Assembly: GCF_029953635.1 (NCBI RefSeq) | Contig: NZ_CP124543.1 | Coordinates: 2,149,455 to 2,213,454, forward strand | Direction: 5' to 3' | From: Halotia branconii CENA392 | GTDB lineage: Bacteria; Cyanobacteriota; Cyanobacteriia; Cyanobacteriales; Nostocaceae | DNA: 64,000 bases | Program-made: the position numbers and the translations under genes | Notes under the pieces: model-generated | Seen by the model: the letters and a program-made list of their open reading frames with translations, nothing else | Databases searched by the model: none | What the model was told of the DNA's origin: nothing | Shown: positions 17,751 to 27,365 of the stretch, piece after piece | How the letters are laid out: each line of letters opens with the position of its first letter | Numbering within the stretch: the stretch's first letter is position 1

Positions 17751-18788
17751 ATGAAAATTGATCATGTTCACTTTTATGTAAAAGATGCCAAAGCATGGCG
17801 AGATTGGTTTATACACCATCTTGGGTTTAAACCTGTAGCCAGTGGCATCAGTTCATTTCACACTTGTACTGAAGCGGTCAAAAATGGTGTTGTTTACTTT
17901 TTGTTATCTTCACCACTCTTACCTACAAGTCCAGTGGCTGAGTTTTTGAGTCAACACCCACCCGGTGTAGCCGATGTTGCTTTTGCAGTTGAAGATGTGG
18001 AAGCTGCGATCGCCCTAGCACAAGCATACGGTGCTACAATCATCCAACCTATTCAAGAACGGCAAATGCATGGTGCTTCTGTTAAGTGCGGCAAAATTGC
18101 CGCTTGGGGTGGATTGACTCATACACTGATTGAAAAGCCAGTGGTTAATGATCAATTGCAAGTGGCAACAGATAGCAACTTTATCGCCATAGATCATATA
18201 GTGCTAAATGTGGCAGTTGGTGAATTAGAACATGCTGTTGCTTGGTATGAAAAAATTCTCGATTTTCAACCCCAGCAAACATTTAAAATTCAAACCGATC
18301 GCTCTGCTTTGCACAGCCAAGTAATGGTTTCTCACAATGGCAGCGTCCAATTGCCAATTAATGAACCAGCTTCTCAAAATTCTCAAATTCAAGAGTTCTT
18401 AGATGTTAACCAAGGGGCAGGTATTCAACATATCGCCCTGCGGATGTCTAATCTCATCGATGCGATCGCTCAATTTCGGGCTTCTGGTTTATCTTTGCTC
18501 TCAGTTCCTCAAACTTACTACTCGCGACTGCAACAGCGCCCAGGACTACCATTGACACCCCTAGAACTAAAGGCGATCGCCCAACAAGAAATTTTGGTAG
18601 ATTGGCAAGAAGATGTCCAAAACGCACTGCTACTACAAATTTTTACTCAACCCATCTTTGGAGAGCCGACCTTTTTCTTTGAATTTATTGAACGTCGTTA
18701 TCAAGCTCAAGGCTTTGGAGAAGGTAACTTTCGCGCCTTGTTTGAAGCCATTGAAAGCGAACAAATTAAACGCGGTACTCTGCGTTAA
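17751..18788 (+). CDS. hppD: 4-hydroxyphenylpyruvate dioxygenase
   Basis: A 345-residue HPPD, a non-haem iron enzyme that turns 4-hydroxyphenylpyruvate into homogentisate, the precursor of tocopherol in cyanobacteria and of tyrosine breakdown. Two vicinal-oxygen-chelate halves are visible. The iron ligands are His149 (AIDHIVLNV), His227 (GIQHIALRM) and Glu311 (FFFEFIERR). The C-terminus ends in the usual GFGEGNFRALFEAIE. The ATG start gives the family start KIDHVHFYVKDA. A HAD hydrolase gene follows 153 bases later and may be co-transcribed; no functional link is known to me. Confidence 0.95.
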   Translation: MKIDHVHFYVKDAKAWRDWFIHHLGFKPVASGISSFHTCTEAVKNGVVYFLLSSPLLPTSPVAEFLSQHPPGVADVAFAVEDVEAAIALAQAYGATIIQPIQERQMHGASVKCGKIAAWGGLTHTLIEKPVVNDQLQVATDSNFIAIDHIVLNVAVGELEHAVAWYEKILDFQPQQTFKIQTDRSALHSQVMVSHNGSVQLPINEPASQNSQIQEFLDVNQGAGIQHIALRMSNLIDAIAQFRASGLSLLSVPQTYYSRLQQRPGLPLTPLELKAIAQQEILVDWQEDVQNALLLQIFTQPIFGEPTFFFEFIERRYQAQGFGEGNFRALFEAIESEQIKRGTLR

Positions 18789-18941
18789 AAGACTGACAAG
18801 TAAAAAAGTAGGTTATTGTCGATACTTTCTTAAAAAAAAGCTGACAGAAAAAATGCCAAGCTGAAATTTAGGTACAATTTGCCTCTCGAAAAATAGTCAC
18901 ACAACTGAGATAATTTTAATAAAAATTAACATTTTCCGCCG

Positions 18942-19634
18942 ATGCTAAGATTAATTACTGACTTCGACGGCCCTATTATTGATGTTTCTGAGCGTTACTA
19001 CCATGTTTACCAATTTTGTTTGGAGAAAACACAGCGTCCAGGTCAAGTAGTGCAACAACTTTCTAAAGCTGAATTTTGGCAAATGAAGCGATCGCGGATT
19101 CCTGAAAAACAAATTGCTTTAAATTCTGGTTTAGACGCAGCGCAAGCCCAAGAATTTGCTCAGTTGCGGCGACAAACAGTGCATACAGAACCTTATTTTG
19201 AGTATGACAATTTATTACCGGGTGCTGTCGATGCACTATTAAAAATTCAACAAGCTGGCATCGATTTAGCAGTGATGACAATGCGTCGGGTTAGGGAATT
19301 AGATTATGCCTTTAAAAAACACGACTTAGGCAGATTTTTCCCCGAAAATCGCTGTTATTGCCTCAGCAATGACTATGTTAAAACTCGTGATATTGAAGAT
19401 AAACCTTTGTTAATGGCTAGAGCATTAGCAGAACTACCCCCCGCAGCTGATACTTGGATGGTGGGGGATACAGAAGCTGATATTACTGCTGCGAAAAAAC
19501 ACGGTATTAAAGTCATGGGTGTGGAGTCTGGTATCCGCGATCGCGCTCAATTAGAACTTTACCACCCAGACTTAATTGTTAAAGATTTAAACTCTGCTGT
19601 AGATTTCATCTTAGACCCTAGTACATCAATTTAA
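18942..19634 (+). CDS. HAD family hydrolase
   Basis: A 230-residue haloacid-dehalogenase-superfamily protein. Motif I is TDFDGPII near residue 6-13, with the catalytic Asp pair spaced by one residue. Motif II Thr is in AVMTMRR, motif III Lys in KPLLMARAL and motif IV is MVGDTEADITAAKKHG. An alpha-helical cap of about 70 residues sits after motif I, as in phosphoglycolate phosphatase-like members. The substrate is not assigned. It lies downstream of hppD on the same strand. Confidence 0.85.
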   Translation: MLRLITDFDGPIIDVSERYYHVYQFCLEKTQRPGQVVQQLSKAEFWQMKRSRIPEKQIALNSGLDAAQAQEFAQLRRQTVHTEPYFEYDNLLPGAVDALLKIQQAGIDLAVMTMRRVRELDYAFKKHDLGRFFPENRCYCLSNDYVKTRDIEDKPLLMARALAELPPAADTWMVGDTEADITAAKKHGIKVMGVESGIRDRAQLELYHPDLIVKDLNSAVDFILDPSTSI

Positions 19635-19648
19635 CTACCAATCAAAAA

Positions 19649-19673
19649 CCCCCTTACCAGACAGGAAAGGGGG
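19649..19673 (+). terminator. Stem-loop after the HAD hydrolase gene
   Basis: CCCCCTT and AAGGGGG form a 7-base stem with an 11-base loop, 15 bases after the stop codon. It probably ends the hppD-HAD transcript; a T-run is only weakly present (GATTTTAAAT). Confidence 0.5.
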
Positions 19674-19779
19674 ACAGGAGATTTTAAATATTACTGAGTT
19701 GGTTTTTGAAAAATTTAGACACACTCTTGGGCAGTTTTTGTACAACTTAGCAGTTTCTCAATCTATAAGACTAAGGAAT

Positions 19780-20406
19780 CTAACGCAGAAAGCTACTAAC
19801 TAACCACAACAATATAAATGTCAGTACTGTAGAAAACTGATTTGAAGTCAAACTGACAAATTGCGTTTGTGGTAAGAACCAATTAGCAAATAGCCCCCCG
19901 ATAATCAAACCCATTATGAGTGCAACGAGTGTAAGTAAAACTGCTCTACCGAACTTACCTTCTTTACGATTAAGAAAGTAAATACTAATTCCTACTCCTA
20001 CCACTAACACCAACTGCAAAACTTGATCGCCTGTAGTTGGATAAAAGATACTAATAGAACTTAAACCCAAGTACCAAGCTCCAGGCAATAGTACATCTGT
20101 GGGCGTTGGTTGATCCAGCATTCGTTGCAGCCACGCTGGCGACTGTTCACGGGGGGTTGGAGTTTCTTTAACAGGCGATTGTACTCGTAGTTCTGGAAAC
20201 CGAATGCGTTCAGGTACTTTTATTTTACCTTCCTGACGCATCCGTAAACGCTCCATTAAAATCGCATCGTAAGCAGTCTCGATGAGTTCTAGACTCTTGG
20301 AATCGCCACCGTACTGCTCCATTAGGCGATTGCGAGCATCTTGAATTTCATCGAAGCTAGCATCTTCTGATACCCCAAGTTTTTCGTAGGGATTTTGATC
20401 GCTCAT
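19780..20406 (-). CDS. CPP1-like family protein
   Basis: A 208-residue protein with an N-terminal J-domain-like segment (NPYEKLGVSEDASFDEIQDARNRLME) that lacks the HPD tripeptide of true DnaJ, then a linker and four hydrophobic helices in the C-terminal half (about residues 108-208). This is the layout of the CPP1 family. The plant member is a chloroplast-envelope chaperone-like protein that protects protochlorophyllide oxidoreductase; a role in the cyanobacterial protein is inferred only. Convergent with the HAD gene and divergent from the response regulator. Confidence 0.85.
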   Translation of the reverse strand: MSDQNPYEKLGVSEDASFDEIQDARNRLMEQYGGDSKSLELIETAYDAILMERLRMRQEGKIKVPERIRFPELRVQSPVKETPTPREQSPAWLQRMLDQPTPTDVLLPGAWYLGLSSISIFYPTTGDQVLQLVLVVGVGISIYFLNRKEGKFGRAVLLTLVALIMGLIIGGLFANWFLPQTQFVSLTSNQFSTVLTFILLWLVSSFLR

Positions 20407-21091
20407 GGGAGTTTATACTTTAGCCTTAGTCAGTGGCAATTTTTTACTTAAGGAAAAACAAATTTAGATTTTATCAGGATCGAAACTAAAAACGTACCGA
20501 CCCAATATTCATGCTCTACCACGAATGGTAGCACGGGTTAGTTAGATTGACTTGGGAATTTTAACTACAGCCACTTTAACATATTGCCAGAACTCCGTGT
20601 ATCCCCTCATGTCGTTGACAAGCGAGGGCTTTACTCTAGAATTTGAACTGAGTATACCTAAAACGCATTTTTCATGGAAAAATTAGCTTTTTTGGTACAA
20701 ATTTAGTAACTTAGTATTTCTTGAGGAAATTTTTATAAATTATCCTCATAATTGTTCAGTGGTATCGATCCGCATATAGATTTAGAATTGAAAAGTTTTA
20801 AATCAACAGGTACTTCGGATAGGAACCTGTCCTAGTTTAGTAAACTACTGTGGCTAATGTTCCGAATATATGGTGACTGGACATCAAGTTAACAATTACA
20901 GTACCTTCACTTGAGTGTGGGGATAACTACCGAAATTCTTGGCTTTCGTTGTTCAGAATCCTGATTACACTATTATTTTGAATAATCAGGAAATTCGTTC
21001 TTAGCTCTTGTAGATTTTTAAATAACCCCCAAGTATCAAATGCGTTTTTACGCAATTCTCTTGTTAATCTTACGAATTTTTGTGCAAAGTG
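20407..21091. other. Long divergent promoter region
   Basis: No gene is seen in the 690 bases between the CPP1-like gene and the OmpR-type regulator. A small hairpin CTACCA-CGAA-TGGTAG lies at 20516-20531. The stretch is long for a simple promoter pair and could hold an upstream leader or small RNA, but I see no specific signal. Confidence 0.4.
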
Positions 21092-21097
21092 ATGGTC

Positions 21098-21814
21098 ATG
21101 GCTCCCGCCAAGATTCTTGTAGTTGATGACGACCCTGCGGTTCGGAACTTAATTCAACGCTTTTTGATTAAACAGAGCTATCAAGTAGAATCTGCTGAGG
21201 ATGGTAAGTCAGCCTTAGCGCTATTTGAGCAATTTAACCCGGATTTGGTGATTTTAGATGTAAATTTGCCAGATGTCATTGGGTTTAACCTCTGTCAAGA
21301 AATGCAAAGTCGGAATGGTGTTTTTGTACTCATGCTCACTAGTCGTGCAGATGAGGCTGACAAGATTCGTGGCTTTGCTAAAGGTGCTGACGACTATCTC
21401 ACCAAACCTTTTGGTTTGGGAGAGTTAGAAGTCAGAGTAGGAGCTATTTTGAGGCGGCAGCGGGTTGTGACTACCGCCGAACAAAAACGCCTAGTATTTG
21501 ACAAGTTGACGATTGATCCAGTACGACGGGAAGTATCACTAAATAACCAACCAGTGCTATTGACCGCCCTAGAATTTGATTTGTTGCATTTTTTAGCTGG
21601 CCATCCTGGTCGAGTTTGGCGGCGAGCAGAACTTATTCAAGAGGTGTGGGACTATGAATATGTAGGCGACCAGCGGGTTGTGGATGTGCATATCGGCCAA
21701 ATTCGCAAGAAAATTGAAGTTGATGCTAGTCAACCAGCATTAATCCAGACTGTACGTGGCGTGGGATATAAGTTTGAATGTCCTCCTCACGGCCAAACAG
21801 AAACCAATCCCTAA
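21098..21814 (+). CDS. OmpR/PhoB-type response regulator
   Basis: A DNA-binding response regulator of about 239 residues. The receiver domain has the acidic pocket VVDDDPAVR, the phospho-acceptor Asp in LVILDVNLPD, the Thr/Ser in MLTSRAD and the Lys in DYLTKPFG. The winged-helix output domain ends with DVHIGQIRKKIE and RTVRGVGYKFE analogues. Candidate starts are ATG at 21092 or 21098; the open frame reaches a TTG at 21080. No kinase is adjacent. It resembles the NblR/Rpa type regulators of cyanobacteria, but I cannot name the orthologue with confidence. Confidence 0.9.
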   Translation: MAPAKILVVDDDPAVRNLIQRFLIKQSYQVESAEDGKSALALFEQFNPDLVILDVNLPDVIGFNLCQEMQSRNGVFVLMLTSRADEADKIRGFAKGADDYLTKPFGLGELEVRVGAILRRQRVVTTAEQKRLVFDKLTIDPVRREVSLNNQPVLLTALEFDLLHFLAGHPGRVWRRAELIQEVWDYEYVGDQRVVDVHIGQIRKKIEVDASQPALIQTVRGVGYKFECPPHGQTETNP

Positions 21815-22078
21815 GTCTTATAGTCTCTAGTCTAGAGTTTTTAACTATAAATTAACTCTCGACTCTTGACTTAAGTTACTAGTATTTCTAGGTGTAAGTC
21901 AAAAGTCAAACAGTTTATGCCTTTGATCATGCCTTTAATCTTGAGGGGAGAGGCATAATATTTTTCTTTAAAAACCTATGCTTTAGGCACAGCATGGCGT
22001 ACCCATAGATGATAACCATAATAGCATTGTTTATATGTACCAGACACTCTTAGGTGCTGGTACATTTAGCTATTTTAA

Positions 22079-22276
22079 TTAGCAATGGTGGAACAAAGTT
22101 TCCAAATAAACACGAGCAGCACGGCGATCGCTGTCTCCATTTTGTAGTAAAAACAGTGACAATGCTGCTGTCAGCACTCGGTTTTGATCCCAATCGGGAT
22201 GCTTTTCTAAGTAAATTTTTAAGGATTCGTCAAGGGTTTCGGGAATTTCTGTAAAGATGCTAACCGTTGCTTTCAT
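22079..22276 (-). CDS. DUF2811 family small protein
   Basis: A 65-residue protein starting at the Met of MKATVSIFTEIPETLDESL. The sequence IPETLDESLKIYLEKHPDWDQNRVLTAALSLFLLQNG is the DUF2811 pattern, a cyanobacterial family that resembles ribbon-helix-helix or CopG-like small DNA-binding proteins (an inference). The upstream frame extends eight codons to another Met at 22300; I prefer the inner one because the family starts there. Confidence 0.75.
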   Translation of the reverse strand: MKATVSIFTEIPETLDESLKIYLEKHPDWDQNRVLTAALSLFLLQNGDSDRRAARVYLETLFHHC

Positions 22277-22300
22277 GAGATTTTCCTTCTCTGAGGTCAA

Positions 22301-22880
22301 TCAAGAGGGACAAGTTATTTAATATGAGACCACTTACCTAAAAAATCTGTGCCAACATTTATTAGTATTACTTTATACTATTGTCTTACAGACTACAAAA
22401 GAAGCAAGTCGCATCATTGTGCGGCAAGAGGGGGTGGGTTTGTCAATGCTGCGAAATGTTAAAAACGTATGTATAAAAAATATTTTAATACGCAAACATC
22501 AGGGTTTAAGGCTATTTTTTGTTACCTTTCTTAATAAAAACTCGGTCTTTCCTATTTCTAACCTCTAGTAGTAAAAATCCCCAATAATACGGCAAGAGCT
22601 GATCACCTCGTAGAAAATCTGTGGAAAACCTGTAAAATATTTGTGGAAACCTTGTGGAATCAGTGAGGAAAATTGTAGTGAATGATAAGAATTACAAAAA
22701 TATTATCCTCTGCTGACATTTAAAATCTAATGGACAAATTTTGCTTTATGAGCCATAGCACAGACAAAATGCCTGTGCTACGAGCTAGAAATCGAACTTG
22801 TGTGGAAACATCCTTGGCTTACTCAATAAGCCAAGCCCATGTTTAAAAACCAAGTTGCTTGCTATATCAACCAAAAGTCC
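22301..22880. other. Intergenic gap
   Basis: No gene or clear signal is seen. The stretch 22620-22670 repeats GTGGAAA/CTGTGGAAAACC, which resembles DnaA-box-like cores (TGTGGAAAA) several times, but the spacing is irregular. The rest is AT-rich. Confidence 0.35.
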
Positions 22881-23222
22881 TTAATTTTCGTCCCGCCCGT
22901 GAATTTGAGCAGGTGGGCTAGTAGCTTCAACAGCAGTGAATGATTCTAGAATTTTGTATGTATGGTTCGCTCCTTTTGGTACTACCCAAGAAGTTCCAGG
23001 TTCTAGCAAAACCATTTGCCCTTCAATATGCAATTCTGCACGGCCATTAATTACATAACCAACTGTTTCGTATTCCCGTGTAGTTGGCTGCTTATCTTCA
23101 CTAGGTTGCTCGTTTTCCCAAAGACGCATAGAGAGAGATTTGCCAGATGCTAGATACTTCTGACCCTCTTTACCTTTAGGAGAATTAGTAGAGTCTATTT
23201 TCTTAACGCTTGTATCACTCAT
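22881..23222 (-). CDS. Cupin-domain protein
   Basis: A 113-residue single-domain cupin. The beta-barrel motifs are reduced: YVINGRAELHIEGQMVLLEPG then SWVVPKGANHTYKILES. One metal-type His is present in GANHTY, while the first cupin motif lacks the usual HxH pair. It may bind a small ligand without catalysis. The gene begins 2 bases after the stop of the zinc alcohol dehydrogenase gene, so the two are translationally coupled. Confidence 0.8.
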   Translation of the reverse strand: MSDTSVKKIDSTNSPKGKEGQKYLASGKSLSMRLWENEQPSEDKQPTTREYETVGYVINGRAELHIEGQMVLLEPGTSWVVPKGANHTYKILESFTAVEATSPPAQIHGRDEN

Positions 23223-23224
23223 GA

Positions 23225-24400
23225 TTAATTTGATGGTTTAAGTACAACTTTGATGCAATGGTCTTTCTTGTCTTTAAATATTTGGTAGCCGTGGGGCGCT
23301 TGTTCTAGAGGTAGGCGATGGGTAATAACAAACGATGGATCAATTTCGCCATTTTGAATGTGTTCTAGCAAGGGTTTTAAATATTTATGGACGTGGGTTT
23401 GTCCCATTTTCAAAGTTAGACCTTTGTTCATGGCAGCACCCATAGGTACTTTGTCAATAAAGCCGCCATAAACTCCTGGAATTGATACGTGACCCCCTTT
23501 TCTGCAAGAGACAATCACCTGCCGTAATGCTGTGGGGCGGTCTGTTTCTAAACGAACTGCTTGCTTTGCTTGGTCATAGAGAGCCATTAAATCAGTACCA
23601 TGTGCTTCCATTCCTACAGCATCAATACAAGCATCAGGGCCACGCCCACCAGTCATTTCTTTGAGCGCTTCCCCAACATCTATTTCTTCGTAATTCAGAA
23701 CTTCAGCTTTACCATCTTCTTTAGCCATACGTAGGCGTTCTGGAACTCTATCAATGGCAATAACACGTTCTGCGCCTAACATGTATGCACTTCTAATGGC
23801 AAATTGTCCAACTGGGCCACAACCCCAAATAGCGACAATATCACCGGGTTTGATATTGCAGTTCTCCGCTGCCATATAGCCAGTCGGAAAAATATCAGTT
23901 AAAAATAATACTTGCTCATCCGTCAGCCCATTGGGAATTTTGAACAAACCAACATCGGCAAAGGGAACTCGTGCATACTCTGCTTGACCACCTGCGTAAC
24001 CTCCGAATAAGTGGGAGTAACCAAACAGACCTGATGGTGAATGACCCATTTGCTTTTCTACCATCCAAGCATTGGGGTTAGAGTTATCGCACAGCGACCA
24101 CAAATCTTGATTACAAAAAAAACAGTTACCACAGGATATTGTAAAGGGAACAACGACGCGATCGCCTATTTGGACATTTTTAACTGCACTTCCTAGTTCA
24201 ACAACTTCCCCCATGAACTCATGCCCAAGGATATCACCTTTTTCCATAGTAGGAATGTAGCCGTTATAAAGGTGTAAATCTGAACCACAAATTGCAGTAG
24301 AGGTGATTTTAATAATGGCATCACGCGGATTGATAATTTTAGGATCTGGAACTGTTTCTACCCGCACATCATGTTCACCGTACCAGCAAACTGCTTTCAT
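23225..24400 (-). CDS. Zinc-dependent alcohol dehydrogenase
   Basis: A 391-residue medium-chain dehydrogenase similar to glutathione-independent formaldehyde dehydrogenase-like proteins. Catalytic zinc ligands are Cys38 (AICGSD) and His60-Glu61 (GHEF). A structural zinc lobe has Cys90, Cys93, Cys96 and Cys104. The NAD-binding site is [10 protein letters not shown], followed by an acidic residue (AIDR) that favours NAD. The long insert containing [16 protein letters not shown] is usual in this subgroup. It is the first gene of a two-gene unit with the cupin, in a stress-type cluster. Confidence 0.9.
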   Translation of the reverse strand: MKAVCWYGEHDVRVETVPDPKIINPRDAIIKITSTAICGSDLHLYNGYIPTMEKGDILGHEFMGEVVELGSAVKNVQIGDRVVVPFTISCGNCFFCNQDLWSLCDNSNPNAWMVEKQMGHSPSGLFGYSHLFGGYAGGQAEYARVPFADVGLFKIPNGLTDEQVLFLTDIFPTGYMAAENCNIKPGDIVAIWGCGPVGQFAIRSAYMLGAERVIAIDRVPERLRMAKEDGKAEVLNYEEIDVGEALKEMTGGRGPDACIDAVGMEAHGTDLMALYDQAKQAVRLETDRPTALRQVIVSCRKGGHVSIPGVYGGFIDKVPMGAAMNKGLTLKMGQTHVHKYLKPLLEHIQNGEIDPSFVITHRLPLEQAPHGYQIFKDKKDHCIKVVLKPSN

Positions 24401-24683
24401 GATTCTTATTCCTGGTTATTGTTGATTAGTCATAGGCCTTTTGTGTAAAAACAAAAAACCTATAACAAATTTTTTAACGAGATTTCGCTAATATCCTGCT
24501 TTAGTTTCAGTCAACTTAATTCATAATTGATAATGGGCTACGTCCTGTTACGCTTAGAGCGCAAGCGTTAGCTACACAGGAGCGTCATTACAAATTAGTA
24601 ATTATTTAGTTATTGAACTTTCCCCATTTTCAACTTTTGATTCAAGTTGACTAGAAAAATTGTTTCAATTCTGTGTACAGTAG

Positions 24684-25109
24684 TTAGTTCATGTTCATCT
24701 GCTGTTTAATATTTTCTGCTGTTCCTTGTAAGCTGTCTTTAGCTTTTTCAATTATATTAGTGCCGTTACTATTAGGCACTCCTTTGTAATAAGTACCTTC
24801 TGGTGTTTTTACAGTGTCACCAATATTGGTATTACCAGAAAACTGGCGATAATTATTAGGATTTTGTCTAACATTATTGTCAGCACTTTGCTTAAAGCTG
24901 CCTTTGGCTTTTTCAACAATGTTAGTGCCATTACTATCAGGCACTCCTTTGTAATAAATACCCTCTGGCGTTTTCACAGTATCAGCTTGAGCTACCACTC
25001 CATTACCGTAGCCGAAAGCTTGCATTCCCAAAAACGCCAAACTTACTAGAAAAGCGATCGCAACCTGGCGTAGAACAACATTTTTTAGCCAAGAAAATAC
25101 GTGTTTCAT
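24684..25109 (-). CDS. Secreted protein with two 27-residue repeats
   Basis: A 141-residue protein that I do not recognise as a named family. From the Met at 25109 (ribosome site GAGGAT before it) it has a signal peptide with a hydrophobic core of about 20 residues and a likely cut after VVAQA. Two near-identical 27-residue units follow, about residues 43-69 and 98-124 of this start, each running from DTVKTPEG through YYKGVP and SNGTNI to EKAK. They differ at three positions. The linker is rich in Asn and Gln, and the end is amphipathic helix. A periplasmic stress or surface role is a guess based on neighbours. Confidence 0.7.
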   Translation of the reverse strand: MKHVFSWLKNVVLRQVAIAFLVSLAFLGMQAFGYGNGVVAQADTVKTPEGIYYKGVPDSNGTNIVEKAKGSFKQSADNNVRQNPNNYRQFSGNTNIGDTVKTPEGTYYKGVPNSNGTNIIEKAKDSLQGTAENIKQQMNMN

Positions 25110-25415
25110 AATTATCCTCGATTTCATTACTTACGATGTGTCATTTAAAAACAGCTCAGAGCTATTTCATGGTTAGAGAACAACTTTGATCAAGTTGTCT
25201 TGTTTCTGTTGAAACATCTGTTAGGCATAAAATACTTGTTTCAGTGGTAATTGAGGAGTAACCACCAAGAATGGATCAAGTTTGCCGTTTAAATATTTAG
25301 TTGTGTTAGCAAACGCATATATTGTTGTTGATGTATTTGCTCTATCTAAAAAGATACAGAGGAAATTTTAATGAGTTGCTCAAACTCAGGATAAAAATTA
25401 TCTTAGTTTGAGGGT
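25110..25415. other. Intergenic gap in the stress cluster
   Basis: No gene is seen. The DNA near 25188-25222 (CAACTTTGATCAAGTTG) contains a palindrome AACTTTGATCAAGTT, which could be an operator for the secreted-repeat gene, but nothing else supports it. Confidence 0.35.
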
Positions 25416-26114
25416 TTATCCTTTACCCATTGACTGACCTGCGGTAGTGGCGATTTCGCCTGCTTCCATCAGCATTTTAAAACGACGCAAATCATCACCG
25501 ATTTGCTGTTCTGGTTCTTCACCAAAAAGTTTGGCTATTACCGAAGCCAGCACTCCACCAGGAGGATTATATTCTAAGACAACCTTAACTTCTGTACCCC
25601 GGTTTTTTGGTGCTTTTTGAAAACGCACAAAACCAGAATTTTCAATATCTGCACCTTCAACAGAAGCCCAAGAAATAAACTCATTTTCTCGGTCTTCTAA
25701 AATATCTGCATCCCATTCGACACTATTACCTAAAGGTGCATTAGCAATCCAGTGAGAGCGTTTCTCGTTGTATACCTTCACAAATTTGAGATGCTTCATG
25801 AATGTAGGCAAATTTTCAAAGTTGTGCCAAAAGTGATATAGTTCCTCTGCCGATTTATTAATCGTTACTGTCTTTTCAACTTTGATAGGTTGGTTCATAC
25901 CCATTGCTTCTTGTGCTTGCTGAATCGTGCTATGTTTTGTTGCACTTTGATAAATCAAACCGCCGCCAGCTAAAGCAGTTAGCACTCCCCGTAAGGAACC
26001 TTGTCTTAAACCCATTAGTACTAGCGCCCCTCCACCGATGAGAGATGCCCAACGCTCAGTTTCACTAGCTTCACTGTGACTACCAGTCAGTTTATTTTCC
26101 TGTGTCGAAGCCAC
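25416..26114 (-). CDS. SRPBCC-family protein with N-terminal membrane hairpin
   Basis: A 232-residue protein. The N-terminal part (residues about 20-60) has two hydrophobic, glycine-rich helices of the DUF2892 type (WASLIGGGALVLMGLRQGSLRG). A SRPBCC / START-like domain follows (about 80-215): VEKTVTINKSAEELYHFWHNFENLPTFMKHL, then EVKVVLEYNPPGG. Such domains bind hydrophobic ligands in a deep pocket. This fusion is common next to general-stress genes in bacteria. It sits 82 bases after the PfpI-ferritin gene on the same strand. Confidence 0.85.
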   Translation of the reverse strand: MASTQENKLTGSHSEASETERWASLIGGGALVLMGLRQGSLRGVLTALAGGGLIYQSATKHSTIQQAQEAMGMNQPIKVEKTVTINKSAEELYHFWHNFENLPTFMKHLKFVKVYNEKRSHWIANAPLGNSVEWDADILEDRENEFISWASVEGADIENSGFVRFQKAPKNRGTEVKVVLEYNPPGGVLASVIAKLFGEEPEQQIGDDLRRFKMLMEAGEIATTAGQSMGKG

Positions 26115-26196
26115 TTTTTTTATCTCCTAATCACAATCAAATAACCGCAGGGGTGCAAAGCAAGTTGCCTGCGGTATGCTTTTTATGCTTGCCCGT

Positions 26197-27288
26197 CTAT
26201 ACAGCCGCACCTGTTGTTGGTTTGGGAGGTTTTGCCCCAACTGCTACCCGCGCTCGATATAGCTCTACCAATCGCTGTTCAGATTTCAACAAATCTTGGT
26301 AAATTCCTTTGAAAATAGCAGTTGCTACCGGGTCGGTGTACATTGCACACAAATTACCAATATCGCCAATACCAGTTTGTGCATCTCCTAAAGCGCAACG
26401 TAACTGATATATGTCATCACTGCCCGTAAAAGCAGACTTCACTTTGGCATATTGATTAGCAATATTTGCCGCGAAAGAAGGTTTTTCGCCTAGTGTGTGA
26501 AGATAGGTTTCTAAATGTTCAATGTGGCGTTTTTTGTCAGCAATCATCTCTTGAAAGAGTGACTTTATTTCTGTATCTGATTCTTTTTGGGCGTATTGCT
26601 CTAAAGCTTCTAAGGAGTAATGCTCACCGCCCAAAGCAGTATTTAATCCTTTGATAATATCGCCTTTGGTTGAACCACCCCAAGCATCAGCTAATTTCCA
26701 CCATTCAGCACTTATGTCTTTTTCATTTGGCAGCGCTGCATCTTTACCGCCATAACCTAAGCGGCTGAGAATAGCTGTGGTAAAAATCGCTAAGTCTCCA
26801 GGTTCACGAGAGGTGATCAAATTGCCATCAACTACTAATGGTTCGTCAAGATAATTTGCACCCGCATTGATTATGTCTTTGCGGATAGCGCTAAAGCCAG
26901 TAGCTTGCTTATTTGTAAGTAAGTCACCTTCAATTAAAAGTTGTGGGCCATGACAAACCGCTGCTACCAACTTTCCTTGCTGCATTGCCTCTTGCACAAA
27001 ACGCACCATATTGGGATTTCGCCGCATTTTATCGGGAGCCATACCGCCAGGAATAATCACTGCATCAAATTCTGAAACTACAGCTTCTGTTGCAGTGGCA
27101 TCGGCTTCTGTGGTCAATTTGCCACGTTTACCTTTGTATTTTTCGTTCATACGGGAACCGAGGACAACTACCTCCATTCCTGCCTGTTTAATCCCATTAG
27201 AAGGGATAATAAATTCTATATCTTCTACTCCATCTTCAATGAGGATAGCAACTTTTTTATTACTGGAATAGTTGTTATGGTTGGTCAT
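26197..27288 (-). CDS. DJ-1/PfpI-type protein fused to ferritin-like domain
   Basis: A 363-residue fusion. Residues about 10-178 are a PfpI/DJ-1 domain with the nucleophile elbow AAVCHGPQLLI (Cys112-His113) and an acidic partner near residue 22 (VEDIEF). This family includes deglycases that repair glyoxal-modified molecules and old 'protease I' proteins. Residues about 205-350 form a four-helix, ferritin-like (DUF892/DUF2383-like) domain, with Glu222-His223 and the set DKKRHIEHLE that could bind metal. The joined domains suggest coupled carbonyl and metal/oxidative defence, which is inference. It is in the stress cluster, upstream of the SRPBCC gene. Confidence 0.85.
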   Translation of the reverse strand: MTNHNNYSSNKKVAILIEDGVEDIEFIIPSNGIKQAGMEVVVLGSRMNEKYKGKRGKLTTEADATATEAVVSEFDAVIIPGGMAPDKMRRNPNMVRFVQEAMQQGKLVAAVCHGPQLLIEGDLLTNKQATGFSAIRKDIINAGANYLDEPLVVDGNLITSREPGDLAIFTTAILSRLGYGGKDAALPNEKDISAEWWKLADAWGGSTKGDIIKGLNTALGGEHYSLEALEQYAQKESDTEIKSLFQEMIADKKRHIEHLETYLHTLGEKPSFAANIANQYAKVKSAFTGSDDIYQLRCALGDAQTGIGDIGNLCAMYTDPVATAIFKGIYQDLLKSEQRLVELYRARVAVGAKPPKPTTGAAV

Positions 27289-27365
27289 GTATTTTACCTA
27301 TTTTTGGAATTTAATTAGCTAAATTTGAACCTACTTAGATATTTATGTTGTTTACTAAACATTTA

